A stretch of DNA of 64,000 bases from Ferruginibacter sp. (GTDB taxonomy: Bacteria > Bacteroidota > Bacteroidia > Chitinophagales > Chitinophagaceae). The DNA lies in NCBI GenBank assembly GCA_019638485.1, contig JAHBTP010000001.1, positions 62,001 to 126,000 on the forward strand. The letters run 5' to 3'. Positions 8,380 to 18,529 of the stretch are shown here, piece after piece. Position 1 is the stretch's first letter, and each line of letters begins with the position of its first letter. The translations under genes were made by a program, and so were the position numbers. The notes beneath the pieces were generated by a model. It made no database searches. It was not told the DNA's origin and worked only from the letters and a program-made list of their open reading frames with translations.

Positions 8380-9630
8380 ATGTATCTTTACCTTAAAAAT
8401 ATTGTGGATTTTTCAGCATTTGAATTCGATGATCGGTTGATTGAGGGTATTGAGTTTTCTGGATATAAGCAGGCTACTCCTGTACAAGAATTAGTAGTCC
8501 CATTAGTTTTAGCAGGCCGGGATGTAATCGCTTCTGCACAAACCGGTACAGGAAAAACGGCTGCATTCTTGCTTCCTTTAATTAACCATCTTTTAAAACA
8601 TCCTGCAAAGCAGAATAGCATCTCAGCCTTAGTGATAGTGCCTACGCGCGAGTTGGCCATTCAAATAGAACAATATATGGAAGGGCTTTCTTATTTTACA
8701 AACATCAGTTCAATTGCAGTTTATGGAGGAGGTGATGGGAATGCTTTTGTTCAGGAAAAGAAGGCACTTAGCATGGGTGCTGACTTAGTGGTTTGCACAC
8801 CTGGGAAAATGATGGCACATCTACGCATGGGGTATGTAAAGCTGGATGGTTTGAGATATTTGGTTTTGGATGAGGCTGATAGAATGTTGGATATGGGCTT
8901 TTTTGACGATATAATGTTTATCATAAAACATTTACCTTCTCAGCGACAAAATTTATTATTTTCTGCTACTATGCCTGCTAAGATTAGAGAGCTTGCAAAA
9001 AGAATTTTATATCAGCCGGTAGAGGTGAATATTGCGATTAGTAAGCCTAATGAAAAGATAACTCAGCAGGCGTATTTCGTTTATGATGAGCAAAAGATTC
9101 CATTAATCCTTCATTTATTAAAAGAAAAAAAGTTTAAATCAGTGCTTATCTTTTGTAGCAGTAAATTAAGTGTTAAGCAACTTACCCGAGAGATGAAACG
9201 CTGTGGAATCAATGCAGATGAAATTCATAGTGACCTTGATCAGGAAAGACGTGAAGAAGTGCTAATGCATTACAAAAGTGGTCGCTTACCTGTATTGGTG
9301 GCTACCGATATTTTAAGCAGAGGTATTGATATTGATAATATTGATTTAGTGATAAATTTCGATGTGCCTCACGATGGGGAAGATTACGTGCATCGTATTG
9401 GAAGAACGGCAAGGGCAGCTGCTGAAGGTTCCGCCTATACCTTAGTTGGTAATAAAGATCAGCGAAAATTCTTCTCTATTGAAAAGTTGATTGGTAATGA
9501 GGTTCCGCGTGGTTTATTACCAATAGAATTAGGAAAGGGGCCTGAGGTGAAAGTTTTAACTGATCAAAGCACAAAAAAAAGGCGCTCATTTAAAATTAAA
9601 GGTAAAAATCCACGCGGAAGAAATAAATAA
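8380..9630 (+). CDS. DEAD-box ATP-dependent RNA helicase (RhlE-like)
   Basis: 416 residues covering both RecA-like domains. Motifs in order: Q motif GYKQATPVQ, motif I ASAQTGTGKT, Ia VPTRELA, II VLDEADRMLD, III SAT, then IV-VI with VATDILSRGIDID and HRIGRTARA. A short basic tail (KKRRSFKIKGKNPRGRNK) probably binds RNA. It unwinds structured RNA in ribosome assembly or decay. A GTG at 8404 (then DFSAFEFD) is a credible alternative start because related proteins usually begin there; a TTG at 8374 is less likely. recG follows after 30 bases. Confidence 0.92.
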   Translation: MYLYLKNIVDFSAFEFDDRLIEGIEFSGYKQATPVQELVVPLVLAGRDVIASAQTGTGKTAAFLLPLINHLLKHPAKQNSISALVIVPTRELAIQIEQYMEGLSYFTNISSIAVYGGGDGNAFVQEKKALSMGADLVVCTPGKMMAHLRMGYVKLDGLRYLVLDEADRMLDMGFFDDIMFIIKHLPSQRQNLLFSATMPAKIRELAKRILYQPVEVNIAISKPNEKITQQAYFVYDEQKIPLILHLLKEKKFKSVLIFCSSKLSVKQLTREMKRCGINADEIHSDLDQERREEVLMHYKSGRLPVLVATDILSRGIDIDNIDLVINFDVPHDGEDYVHRIGRTARAAAEGSAYTLVGNKDQRKFFSIEKLIGNEVPRGLLPIELGKGPEVKVLTDQSTKKRRSFKIKGKNPRGRNK

Positions 9631-9660
9631 TTTTAAAAAAGGACGACTATCTCCACCAAT

Positions 9661-11760
9661 GTGTCCATATTAAAAACACCTATAGAATATCTAAAAGGAG
9701 TTGGCTCTTTTAGAGGTGATTTATTACGTAAAGAATTGAACATTCATACTTTTGGTGATCTTGCATATTATTTTCCCTATAGGCACATTGATCGAACAAA
9801 GGTTGATAGCATTCAAATGCTTACTAGCGCTAATGAATATGCGCAGATTGTAGGTGTACTTATTTCATTAGAGATAATTGGGGAGCGGCGAAGCAGGCGT
9901 CTGGTAGGTCAGGTGCGTGATAAAACCGGAATTATTGAAGTGGTTTGGTTTCAAGGGATTAATTGGGTGCAAAAAATTCTTTCTGTTGGCAACATGTATC
10001 GAATTTTTGGTCGGTTGAGCTTTTTTATGGGGAAGGCACAAATGGCACATCCTGAAATTGAGAACTGGCAAACAGCAACAGAGAATGTGCGTACTTCACT
10101 TGAACCGGTTTATTCAACAACTGAAAAATTAAAAGCTCGAGGTTTAACCGGGCGCAGTATTGGAAAGTTAACATCTGAATTATATACTAAGCTTTCTGCT
10201 GTTGATTTCCCCGAAAATCTCTCTGCAGGTATGAAGCAGAAGTTTAATCTAATTAATCGTTACCAGGCATTAAAGCAAATCCACTTTCCGGTGTCTCAAA
10301 ATGAATATCATCATGCGGTAAGACGCCTAAAGTTTGAAGAATTATTTTTTGCACAATTGCGAATCAATCTGGTAAAAGTAAATCGGCATAAAACCAGCCA
10401 AGGATGGAAGTTTGATAAAGTAGGTGATTTATTTAATTCGTTCTATAAAAACCACCTCCCTTTTAAATTGACGAATGCGCAAAAGCGGGCCATAAAGGAG
10501 GTTAGAATTGATACCGGCTCTGGAAAACACATGAACAGGTTATTACAGGGTGATGTAGGGAGTGGGAAAACAATAGTTGCCTTAATGGTAATGTTATTGG
10601 CTGCTGATAATGGCTTTCAAAGCGTAATGATGGCTCCAACTGAAATATTAGCGCGCCAACATTATCAAAGTTTGTTGGAGTTGTTGCATGAACTACCTGT
10701 AAATATTCGATTGCTTACAGGGTCAACCTCTTTAAAAGAAAAACGTAATATAATTGCTGCATGTGGAGAAGGAGATGTTACTATTTTAGTAGGTACACAT
10801 GCGGTGATTGAGGATAAAGTTATGTTTAAGAATTTGGGCTTTGCTATTGTAGATGAGCAGCATAAGTTTGGGGTAGCACAGCGAGCTCAATTGTGGCAGA
10901 AAAATAGCTTGCCACCTCATATATTAGTTATGACTGCAACACCCATACCACGCACCTTAGCTTTAACTGCCTATGGTGATTTGGATTATAGTGTTATTGA
11001 TGAATTGCCTCCCGGTAGAAAACCTGTTAATACCATTATTAAGAGAGAGAGTAAACGACCTGAGGTGATGGATTTTATTCGAGAGCAGATTGGACGTGGA
11101 CGGCAAGTATATATTATTTATCCTCTGATTGAAGAGAGTAGTAAATTGGATTATGAAAATTTGATGAAGGGATATGAAGAAGTAAAGTCTTTTTTCCCGG
11201 AACCGCAATATTGGATTAGTATGGTTCATGGAAAACAAACTGCAGATTTAAAGGAGGCTAATATGAAACGTTTTGTTGAACATGATACACAAATCATGGT
11301 AAGCACAACGGTTATTGAAGTGGGTGTAAATGTGCCTAATGCAACAGTAATGGTTATTGAAAGTGCTGAAAGATTTGGATTGTCACAACTGCATCAGTTG
11401 CGTGGACGGGTAGGTAGAGGTGCTGACCAAAGCTATTGTGTGTTAATGCCTGGTCCAAAAGTATCCAGAGAGGCAATGGAACGTTTGCAAATAATGGTGG
11501 AAACGAATGATGGATTTAAAATCGCCGAAAAAGATCTTGAATTGCGGGGTCCTGGTGATATTGAAGGAACTCGACAAAGTGGTTTATTGAATTTTAAATT
11601 AGCTAATCTTGTTGATGATAAATTGATGTTGGAAGTGATTCGAAAGGAGGTTAATGATTTGTTAGATAGCGATGCTGAGTTGGAAAGAGAAGAACATATT
11701 CCAATTAAAAAATACTTAATTGCTCAACAAGGAAAAACAATTTGGAGTAAAATTTCCTAA
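9661..11760 (+). CDS. recG: ATP-dependent DNA helicase RecG
   Basis: 699 residues, the normal length. An N-terminal wedge/OB domain (LKGVGSFRGDLLRKEL, then GRLSFFMGKAQMAHPE) is followed by superfamily 2 motifs: I LLQGDVGSGKT, Ia MAPTEILARQHY, II IVDEQHKFG, III MTATPIPRT, and VI QLRGRVGRG. RecG remodels stalled forks and Holliday junctions. The start codon is GTG at 9661; no in-frame ATG lies nearby. The gene follows the DEAD-box helicase on the same strand. Confidence 0.96.
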   Translation: MSILKTPIEYLKGVGSFRGDLLRKELNIHTFGDLAYYFPYRHIDRTKVDSIQMLTSANEYAQIVGVLISLEIIGERRSRRLVGQVRDKTGIIEVVWFQGINWVQKILSVGNMYRIFGRLSFFMGKAQMAHPEIENWQTATENVRTSLEPVYSTTEKLKARGLTGRSIGKLTSELYTKLSAVDFPENLSAGMKQKFNLINRYQALKQIHFPVSQNEYHHAVRRLKFEELFFAQLRINLVKVNRHKTSQGWKFDKVGDLFNSFYKNHLPFKLTNAQKRAIKEVRIDTGSGKHMNRLLQGDVGSGKTIVALMVMLLAADNGFQSVMMAPTEILARQHYQSLLELLHELPVNIRLLTGSTSLKEKRNIIAACGEGDVTILVGTHAVIEDKVMFKNLGFAIVDEQHKFGVAQRAQLWQKNSLPPHILVMTATPIPRTLALTAYGDLDYSVIDELPPGRKPVNTIIKRESKRPEVMDFIREQIGRGRQVYIIYPLIEESSKLDYENLMKGYEEVKSFFPEPQYWISMVHGKQTADLKEANMKRFVEHDTQIMVSTTVIEVGVNVPNATVMVIESAERFGLSQLHQLRGRVGRGADQSYCVLMPGPKVSREAMERLQIMVETNDGFKIAEKDLELRGPGDIEGTRQSGLLNFKLANLVDDKLMLEVIRKEVNDLLDSDAELEREEHIPIKKYLIAQQGKTIWSKIS

Positions 11761-11856
11761 GCCACGTTAAAGGTGTGATAAACTTATATTTAATGGCCTT
11801 GCAGTGTAATTAAATCCATTTTAATCAGTAATTTGTAGTGTAGCAGTTGATTTACT

Positions 11857-14800
11857 ATGTTAAAAACACTACTTCTTTTCATATTTACATGTTGGTGGGT
11901 AAGCATTTTTGGACAAATTGAATTTGTTGAAAATAAAGGGCAATGGCATCATGATGTGTTGTATAGAGGCGATTTTAAAACGGGCGGATTCTTTTTAGAA
12001 AATAATGGTTTTACCGTTTTAATGAATGATACCGCTGATATGAAATTACTGTCTAAAGTTTTTCACCCCCACGGAGATGAATATATGCAACTTCCTGATT
12101 ACTTGCCTTTAAGAAGTTTCGCTTATAAAGTGAGGTTTGAGGGTGCCACTCTTTTTCCTCAGCATCTTGGTGAAAAAAAATTAGATACTTATAATAATTA
12201 TTTTATTGGTAGTGACTCAACAAAGTGGAGTTCCGGTTGCAGCATCTTTTATAGTGTTTTAATTAAAAATATCTATTCAAATATTGATGTGCGTTATTAT
12301 TCAGAGAATAATGTACTTAAATATGATTTCATTATTCATCCCGGAGGAAACCCCAATGACATTCGAATGCGATACGAGGGGCCCGAATTGTCTTTGAATA
12401 GTGGAGAATTATTTATTAAAACACCCGTTGGAATTATTAAAGAATTATATCCCTATTCATATCAGCAAACAAATAATGGAAAAAATGAGGTAAAGTGTCA
12501 ATATTTAATTAATAACAATGTAGTATCATTTAATATTAAGAAATATGATAGTGAGAAAGTATTGATAATAGACCCGTCTATCATATTTTGTTCATTTACC
12601 GGTAGCACTGCAGATAATTGGGGTTATACAGCGACCCCGGGGCCTGATGGTTCGTTGTACGGTGGTGGGATTGTGTTTGCACAAGGGTTCCCTGTGTCGC
12701 CAGGGGCTTTCCAAGTAAATTATGGAGGTGGCGAGAACGAAGGGGCAATTGGTGGCTATGATATTGGGCTGTTTCGTTTTTCTTCCAATGGGTCAAGCCG
12801 GATGTATGCAACATACTTAGGGGGATTAGGTAATGAGCAGCCACATAGCCTTATTGCGGATAATGAGGGTAATTTGATTGTAGCAGGAAGAACATCATCC
12901 ATTAACTTTCCCGTAACAACACCGTTAAGAGGAAGTGGTGGCGGGGTTGATATTTTTGTTACAAAATTTAACGCAGCAGGTTCTGCTATTTTAGGGTCAA
13001 TTAAAATAGGGGGTAGTAGAGATGATGGCGTAAATATCAGAGCGAAATATATTGGAAATCCCGGCACTGAAAGTTTACGTAGGAATTATGGAGATGATGC
13101 GCGAAGTGAAGTGATATTAGATGCTTCAAATAATGTTATCCTTGCCTCTTGTACTCAATCAACTGATTTTTTTGTAACTCCCGGTGCTTTGCAAAATTCT
13201 TTTGGTGGTGGATTTCAAGATGGCGTAATTATAAAATTCTCTCCAAACTTGGATAATGTAATATTCAGTACTTTTTTCGGTGGAGAATTGGAGGATGCTT
13301 GTTTTGTTACTGCTATTAATCCATTAGATGGAAATATCTATGTTGGTGGAGCCACTTCAAGTACCCAACTTCAAGGTGATAAAACCGGAGTATGGCAACC
13401 TGTCTTTAATTTAGGACTAACCGATGGATTTATTACTATAATTAATCCTTTAGGGACTCAGGCATTAAAGACCACTTTTATTGGATCTACCGGAGTGGAT
13501 ATTGTATATGGATTGAAGTTTGACAGATTGGGTTTCCCTTATACCATGGGTACTACCACCGGAGTGTGGCCAATTATTCGTGCACCTTTTAGTAATGTAA
13601 ACGCTCGCCAGTTTATTGTAAAGTTAAAAGCAGATCTTTCTGATGCTGTTTATTCAACAGTTTTTGGCACTAATTCTTCAATGCCTAATATCTCTCCTGT
13701 AGCTTTTATGGTAGATAGATGTGAGAATGTTTATGTTTCCGGATGGGGTGGCGGTATTAATAATACCAATGGATATACTAATGGTAGTACCGCCGGGATG
13801 CCGGAAGTTTCTCCGTTAGCAGGTATTCCGGCCGCAGATGGCCAGGATTTTTATTTTTTTGTTTTAGAAAGAGATGCTGCAGGACAGTTTTTTGGCTCTC
13901 ATTTTGGTCAGTTTAGAGGTATGGGTGATCATGTGGACGGAGGTACCAGTCGGTTTGATGAAAACGGAGTGATTTATCAGGCCATTTGTGCTAACTGTGG
14001 AGGTGGCGCAACTTTTCCTACTACGCCGGGTGTTTGGGCTTCAAGAAATGGAAGTACGAATTGTAATCTGGCCGTTGTAAAAATCGAGATGAATTTTGCA
14101 GGAGTAAGTTCGGCTATTCGCACCTCAATTAACGGTGTAATTGGTAGTACCAAGGGATGCGTTCCAACTATTGTTTCGTTTTCTGATACGCTTTTGCAGG
14201 CAGTAAGATACTATTGGGATTTTGGTGATGGAAGAAAAGACACCACTACCAGTGCGTCTATATCTCATACGTTTAATCAGGTAGGTGTTTACCCTGTTAT
14301 GTTAATTGCAGAAGATAGTTCAACATGTAATATACGAGACACTGCATACGTAAATATTAAAATTGGGAATCGTGAAATTACACCTGATTTTACATTTAGT
14401 AAGGTTCCTCCATGTCAAAATTTAACTATGCAGTTTACCAATACAAGCAGCACAAACTTTGGTGGATTTACACCACAAACATTTGTTTGGAATTATGGTG
14501 ATGGATCAGCACCTGATACTGCAAGTATTAACCAGATTATGCATCATACCTTTCCATCTACAGGAACCTATTATGTAGTATTGCAAAGTTTTGACACTTC
14601 TTTTTGTAATACGCCTATTTCAGATACTCAACGGGTTAGTATTTTCCCCAACGTGAAAGCTGCTTTTTCTACCTCGCCCTCAGGATGTATTCCTTTTAAT
14701 GCAAGTTTTACCAATGAATCAATTGGAGGAACCGGATGGTTATGGGATTTTGGTGATGGAAGTACTTCTGATGAATTTGAGCCGGTGCATTTATACACAG

Positions 14801-15414
14801 GATCGGGTACTTATAATGTGAGGTTAATTGCTTATGACCCATCCACATGTAACCTAGCCGATACCTCCGCTTATTTTTCTATAACTATATTTGATAATCC
14901 CACCGCAATTATTTCTTCGTGGGGGCCCAATCCGCCACAGGTTAATGAGCCGGTCCGGTTAACCAATGGTTCTATAGGTGCAGTTCGTTATCAATGGGAT
15001 TTTGGTGATGGAAGTACCTCAACAGTTAAGAACCCTTCTCATCAATATTCTGCCTCAGGAGAATTTAATGTACAATTAGTGGCATATAATGCGGCAGGAT
15101 GTTCTGACACAACTTATCAAACAGTAAATGTATTGGTGAATCCCAAACTTGATTTACCTAATGCTTTTACACCGGGGCAGTTTGGTGAGAATGGTATTAT
15201 TAAAGTTCGTGGTTTTGGTGTTGATAAAATGGATTGGAAAATATATAATCGCCTTGGTCAATTAGTTTTTCATAGTACATCTATTGATATTGGATGGGAT
15301 GGCCGGTATAAAGGAAAAATTCAGCCAATGGATGTATATTCTTATACACTGGATGTTCTTTTTTTTGACGGTCAAAAATTAAAACGGACTGGGGATATTA
15401 CATTATTACGATGA
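11857..15414 (+). CDS. PKD-repeat T9SS type B secreted protein
   Basis: 1185 residues with a signal peptide (ending IFGQ, residue 20). Residues about 20-230 form an N-terminal domain beginning FVENKGQWHHDVLY. Next comes a region of SBBP-like beta-propeller repeats (FVTKFNAAG, IIKFSPNLDNVIFSTFFGG) to about 760. Four PKD domains follow (WDFGDGRKD, WNYGDGSAP, WDFGDGSTSD, WDFGDGSTST). The C-terminus from LPNAFTPGQ to DITLLR matches the type B (CHU_C, gliding-motility) sorting domain with IYNRLGQLVF and GWDGRYKG. It is probably exported through the type IX system and displayed on the surface. The stop overlaps the start of a PorP/SprF gene, as seen for SprB-SprF type pairs. Confidence 0.88.
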   Translation: MLKTLLLFIFTCWWVSIFGQIEFVENKGQWHHDVLYRGDFKTGGFFLENNGFTVLMNDTADMKLLSKVFHPHGDEYMQLPDYLPLRSFAYKVRFEGATLFPQHLGEKKLDTYNNYFIGSDSTKWSSGCSIFYSVLIKNIYSNIDVRYYSENNVLKYDFIIHPGGNPNDIRMRYEGPELSLNSGELFIKTPVGIIKELYPYSYQQTNNGKNEVKCQYLINNNVVSFNIKKYDSEKVLIIDPSIIFCSFTGSTADNWGYTATPGPDGSLYGGGIVFAQGFPVSPGAFQVNYGGGENEGAIGGYDIGLFRFSSNGSSRMYATYLGGLGNEQPHSLIADNEGNLIVAGRTSSINFPVTTPLRGSGGGVDIFVTKFNAAGSAILGSIKIGGSRDDGVNIRAKYIGNPGTESLRRNYGDDARSEVILDASNNVILASCTQSTDFFVTPGALQNSFGGGFQDGVIIKFSPNLDNVIFSTFFGGELEDACFVTAINPLDGNIYVGGATSSTQLQGDKTGVWQPVFNLGLTDGFITIINPLGTQALKTTFIGSTGVDIVYGLKFDRLGFPYTMGTTTGVWPIIRAPFSNVNARQFIVKLKADLSDAVYSTVFGTNSSMPNISPVAFMVDRCENVYVSGWGGGINNTNGYTNGSTAGMPEVSPLAGIPAADGQDFYFFVLERDAAGQFFGSHFGQFRGMGDHVDGGTSRFDENGVIYQAICANCGGGATFPTTPGVWASRNGSTNCNLAVVKIEMNFAGVSSAIRTSINGVIGSTKGCVPTIVSFSDTLLQAVRYYWDFGDGRKDTTTSASISHTFNQVGVYPVMLIAEDSSTCNIRDTAYVNIKIGNREITPDFTFSKVPPCQNLTMQFTNTSSTNFGGFTPQTFVWNYGDGSAPDTASINQIMHHTFPSTGTYYVVLQSFDTSFCNTPISDTQRVSIFPNVKAAFSTSPSGCIPFNASFTNESIGGTGWLWDFGDGSTSDEFEPVHLYTGSGTYNVRLIAYDPSTCNLADTSAYFSITIFDNPTAIISSWGPNPPQVNEPVRLTNGSIGAVRYQWDFGDGSTSTVKNPSHQYSASGEFNVQLVAYNAAGCSDTTYQTVNVLVNPKLDLPNAFTPGQFGENGIIKVRGFGVDKMDWKIYNRLGQLVFHSTSIDIGWDGRYKGKIQPMDVYSYTLDVLFFDGQKLKRTGDITLLR

Positions 15415-16424
15415 GCCTAAGTAGAGCAATATTATTTATCATTTTTGTAATGCCGTTGTTTTCCTTCGGTCAGGATCTTCATTTCTCACAATTTTTTAAT
15501 TCGCCACTTGTAACCAATCCTGCAAATACCGGATTTATTCCTGATGCAGATTTTAGAGTTGGAGGATCGTTTCGAAATCAATTCAGCTCTATCATGCGCC
15601 AGCCATACAAAACCATGAGCTTTTTTGCAGATGCCCAGGTTTTTAGGGATAGATTAGAAAATGGATGGCTTGGTATAGGAGGAGTTATTTTTTCGGATGT
15701 GGCAGGTGAGGGCAGTTTACGTTCTACTAAGATATATGGATCGGTTGCTTATCATCAAATGCTTGGGAATAGCAGTTTGTTAAGTGCCGGGTTTAATTTA
15801 GGCTGGGCAAATAAACGAATTAATCCTTCGCAGTTTAAATTTCCCGATCAATATGATGGAGAATTTTTTGATAGTGATTTACCCACATCTGTTATTTTTA
15901 GCAATACATCTGTTAGTTATTTCGACATGCAAGCAGGTATAAATTATGCTTATTTTCCTCATGAGGATGTATATATAAACGGTGGATATTCTATCCATCA
16001 TGTCAATCGTCCCAAAGAAACATTTTTTGCTAACCCTGTTGATGGTGGGCTTATTCCAATTAAACACATAGGCTTTTTGAATGCATCATTAAAGATGTCA
16101 AATAGGCTTATTATTAACCCCAATATGTATTATTCAAATCAGTCCGGCGCCAATGAATGGGTTGGTGGCTTAAATGGAGCTATTAATTTAAAAGGGAATG
16201 GGGATGCTCAACTTATTGGTGGTGTATATTATCGATTTAGGGAGTCTTTTATTCCTGTTGTGGGCTTTGTGTTAAAGAATATTCACTTTGTTTTTAGTTA
16301 TGACGCTACTGTGTCTAACTTAAAAGAATATAATCAAATGCGGGGTGCCCATGAAATTAGTATTATTGCAAAGGGATTTTATCGTGAGCCGGGATTGCGT
16401 CAGGTACTGTGCCCTACATTTTAA
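15411..16424 (+). CDS. PorP/SprF family outer-membrane protein
   Basis: 337 residues with a signal peptide ending FSFGQ. The mature start DLHFSQFFNSPLVTNPANTG is the family signature, followed by alternating strands of an outer-membrane barrel. SprF-like proteins are needed for secretion or surface attachment of the type B T9SS protein encoded next to them. Its ATG overlaps the stop codon of the PKD-repeat gene (ATGA), implying coupled translation and a dedicated partnership. A second PKD/PorP pair is at 27.3-33.2 kb. Confidence 0.92.
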   Translation: MSLSRAILFIIFVMPLFSFGQDLHFSQFFNSPLVTNPANTGFIPDADFRVGGSFRNQFSSIMRQPYKTMSFFADAQVFRDRLENGWLGIGGVIFSDVAGEGSLRSTKIYGSVAYHQMLGNSSLLSAGFNLGWANKRINPSQFKFPDQYDGEFFDSDLPTSVIFSNTSVSYFDMQAGINYAYFPHEDVYINGGYSIHHVNRPKETFFANPVDGGLIPIKHIGFLNASLKMSNRLIINPNMYYSNQSGANEWVGGLNGAINLKGNGDAQLIGGVYYRFRESFIPVVGFVLKNIHFVFSYDATVSNLKEYNQMRGAHEISIIAKGFYREPGLRQVLCPTF

Positions 16425-16446
16425 TTAATGCATATTATCGTTATTT

Positions 16447-17871
16447 ATGTGCCCTCATTCTATAGGTAAAGCAACATCTGCATTTACAAAATTTCGAGAG
16501 ATAGTAGGTAAAGAATCCTGTCTTATTGATAAGGAAAGTCTTGAATTGTATAGCCGTGATCAAACGGAGCATTTGTCTTTTTTCCCTGAGATTGTTTTGC
16601 TGCCTTCTTCTGTAGAAGAAGTGAGTGCTATAATGCGTTATTGTTATAAAGAGGAGATTATGGTTACACCTCGGGGGGCAGGTACCGGTTTGGCAGGAGG
16701 TGCATTGCCGGTGGAGGGAGGTGTGGTTATTTCATTTGAAAAGATGAATCGTATTTTACAAATTGATGAAGCCAATTTGCAAGTCATGGTTGAGCCCGGA
16801 GTGATTACAGAGGTGCTGCAAAACAGTGTTAGGGAGAAGGGCTTATTTTATCCACCGGATCCAAGTAGTAGAGGAAGTTGCTTTATAGGTGGTAATATTG
16901 CATCAAACAGTGGAGGTCCTAAGGCAGTTAAGTATGGGGTGGTTAAAGATTATGTGCTTAATCTTGAGGTGGTGCTTTCTAATGGTGATGTGATTTGGAC
17001 AGGAGCAAATGTTTTAAAGAATTCTACGGGATATAATTTAACTCAACTAATTGTAGGTAGCGAAGGAACACTTGGTTTGGTTACAAAAATTGTTTTAAAG
17101 TTGCTGCCATATCCCCAACATGATTTATTGATGTTGGTTCCTTTTAATAGTTTAGAAAATGCAGGAAAGGCAGTAAGTGCGATTTTTAGGGCGGGGTTCA
17201 TTCCGAGCGCTATGGAATTGGTTGAAATTGATGCATTAAAAATAGTGAGTGAATTTTTAGGAGGATCGTCAGTTCCGATAACAGAAGGAACACAGGCACA
17301 TTTGTTAATTGAGGTGGATGGAAACGATACTGAAGTTTTAACACGAGATATGGAAGGTATTGCTGGGGTGTTGGAAAATTTTGAATGTGGAGATATTTAT
17401 TTTGCAGATGATGCTTCTCAAAAAGAGAAATTATGGAAGTTACGGAGACGGGTAGCCGAAGCTGTAAAAATTGCCGGGTTTACCTTAGAAGAAGATACGG
17501 TTGTTCCACGAGCTCAACTTCCTGCATTAATTGTTGGAGTTAAGGCTTTGGGTGTTAAGCATGGATTTGAAGTTGTTTGTTACGGCCATGCTGGAGATGG
17601 GAATTTGCATATTCGAATTAAATTTCCGGGAAATGAAAACAGCTTGGGGAATAACCACGTTAAAAAGGTACTCAGTGAACTATTTTCTTTGGTTGGTTCT
17701 TTAGGAGGAACCATTAGTGGTGAGCATGGCATTGGGTTAATTCAAAAACCATTTTTACCTTTGGTGATGAACCATGAGGCCATTCGTCTTCAGTATGCTA
17801 TTAAACAGGTATTTGATCCTAAGGGTATTTTAAATCCCGGAAAAATTTTTGATCTTGATTCAAATGGTTAA
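16447..17871 (+). CDS. FAD-linked oxidase, GlcD/D-lactate dehydrogenase type
   Basis: 474 residues. FAD-binding PCMH domain with TPRGAGTGLAGGA (residues about 75-88) and PDPSSRGSCFIGGNIASNSG. The C-terminal FAD-linked oxidase domain carries YGHAGDGNLHIR and SGEHGIGLIQK, the usual active-site segments of GlcD and D-lactate dehydrogenases. It probably oxidises a 2-hydroxy acid such as glycolate or D-lactate and passes electrons to the quinone pool. There is no partner GlcE or GlcF gene nearby, so a single-subunit D-lactate dehydrogenase is more likely. Confidence 0.9.
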   Translation: MCPHSIGKATSAFTKFREIVGKESCLIDKESLELYSRDQTEHLSFFPEIVLLPSSVEEVSAIMRYCYKEEIMVTPRGAGTGLAGGALPVEGGVVISFEKMNRILQIDEANLQVMVEPGVITEVLQNSVREKGLFYPPDPSSRGSCFIGGNIASNSGGPKAVKYGVVKDYVLNLEVVLSNGDVIWTGANVLKNSTGYNLTQLIVGSEGTLGLVTKIVLKLLPYPQHDLLMLVPFNSLENAGKAVSAIFRAGFIPSAMELVEIDALKIVSEFLGGSSVPITEGTQAHLLIEVDGNDTEVLTRDMEGIAGVLENFECGDIYFADDASQKEKLWKLRRRVAEAVKIAGFTLEEDTVVPRAQLPALIVGVKALGVKHGFEVVCYGHAGDGNLHIRIKFPGNENSLGNNHVKKVLSELFSLVGSLGGTISGEHGIGLIQKPFLPLVMNHEAIRLQYAIKQVFDPKGILNPGKIFDLDSNG

Positions 17872-17872
17872 T

Positions 17873-18529
17873 ATGAAAATAAAGTCACTTTTAATTATTG
17901 CTACTTTATCTGTACTATCTTCAACAGTTTTAGCACAATTCGTTTCAGGAGAAGAAAAGGGAGGGTTTAAAAAGGAAAACCTTTTTACCGGAGGTAGTAT
18001 CACACTTTCATTTTCAAACAATGGTTCAGTCTTAGGAGCGAGTCCTGTATTGGGGTATAGTATTACGAATTGGTTAGATGCAGGGTTGGTTTTCAATTAT
18101 ATTTATAATAGTGTAAGGCATGTTACCTATTATGACCAGTCTTCCGGGAGTTACTATTACAGTGATGACAAACTTAGACAATCTACTTTTGGGCCGGGGG
18201 CTTTTATAAAAGTTTATCCGGTAAAGTTTTTATTTCTTCAAGGGCAGTATGAGCATAATTTTATAAGGCAAAAGCTGATTTATGACAATGGTAGTCCATC
18301 GCAAAAATATAAAACTGATGCAGGAAGCGTATTGGTAGGTGGCGGTTATTGTAGCGGTAGAGAGGGTGGTCGAAATTTATTTTACTATGTTTCTATCTTG
18401 TTCGATGTTAAGAAAGACCCCAATTCTCCTTATGTTGAAGAAACAAAAAATGGAAATATAAATGTATTGCCAATTATCAGGGCAGGAATCCAAGTTCCGT
18501 TGTTTCAGGGAAAACGTAGTTACAGGTAG
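17873..18529 (+). CDS. Outer-membrane beta-barrel protein
   Basis: 218 residues with a signal peptide (KSLLIIATLSVLSSTVLAQ, cleavage after about residue 21). The mature part alternates polar and hydrophobic residues with many Gly and aromatic residues and ends in a strand-like segment, consistent with a small outer-membrane barrel (about eight strands). No specific function is recognisable. The ATG at 17873 gives the signal peptide; a longer frame from a TTG at 17849 overlaps the oxidase gene and is unlikely. The 3' end overlaps the convergent LOG gene by 10 bases. Confidence 0.75.
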   Translation: MKIKSLLIIATLSVLSSTVLAQFVSGEEKGGFKKENLFTGGSITLSFSNNGSVLGASPVLGYSITNWLDAGLVFNYIYNSVRHVTYYDQSSGSYYYSDDKLRQSTFGPGAFIKVYPVKFLFLQGQYEHNFIRQKLIYDNGSPSQKYKTDAGSVLVGGGYCSGREGGRNLFYYVSILFDVKKDPNSPYVEETKNGNINVLPIIRAGIQVPLFQGKRSYR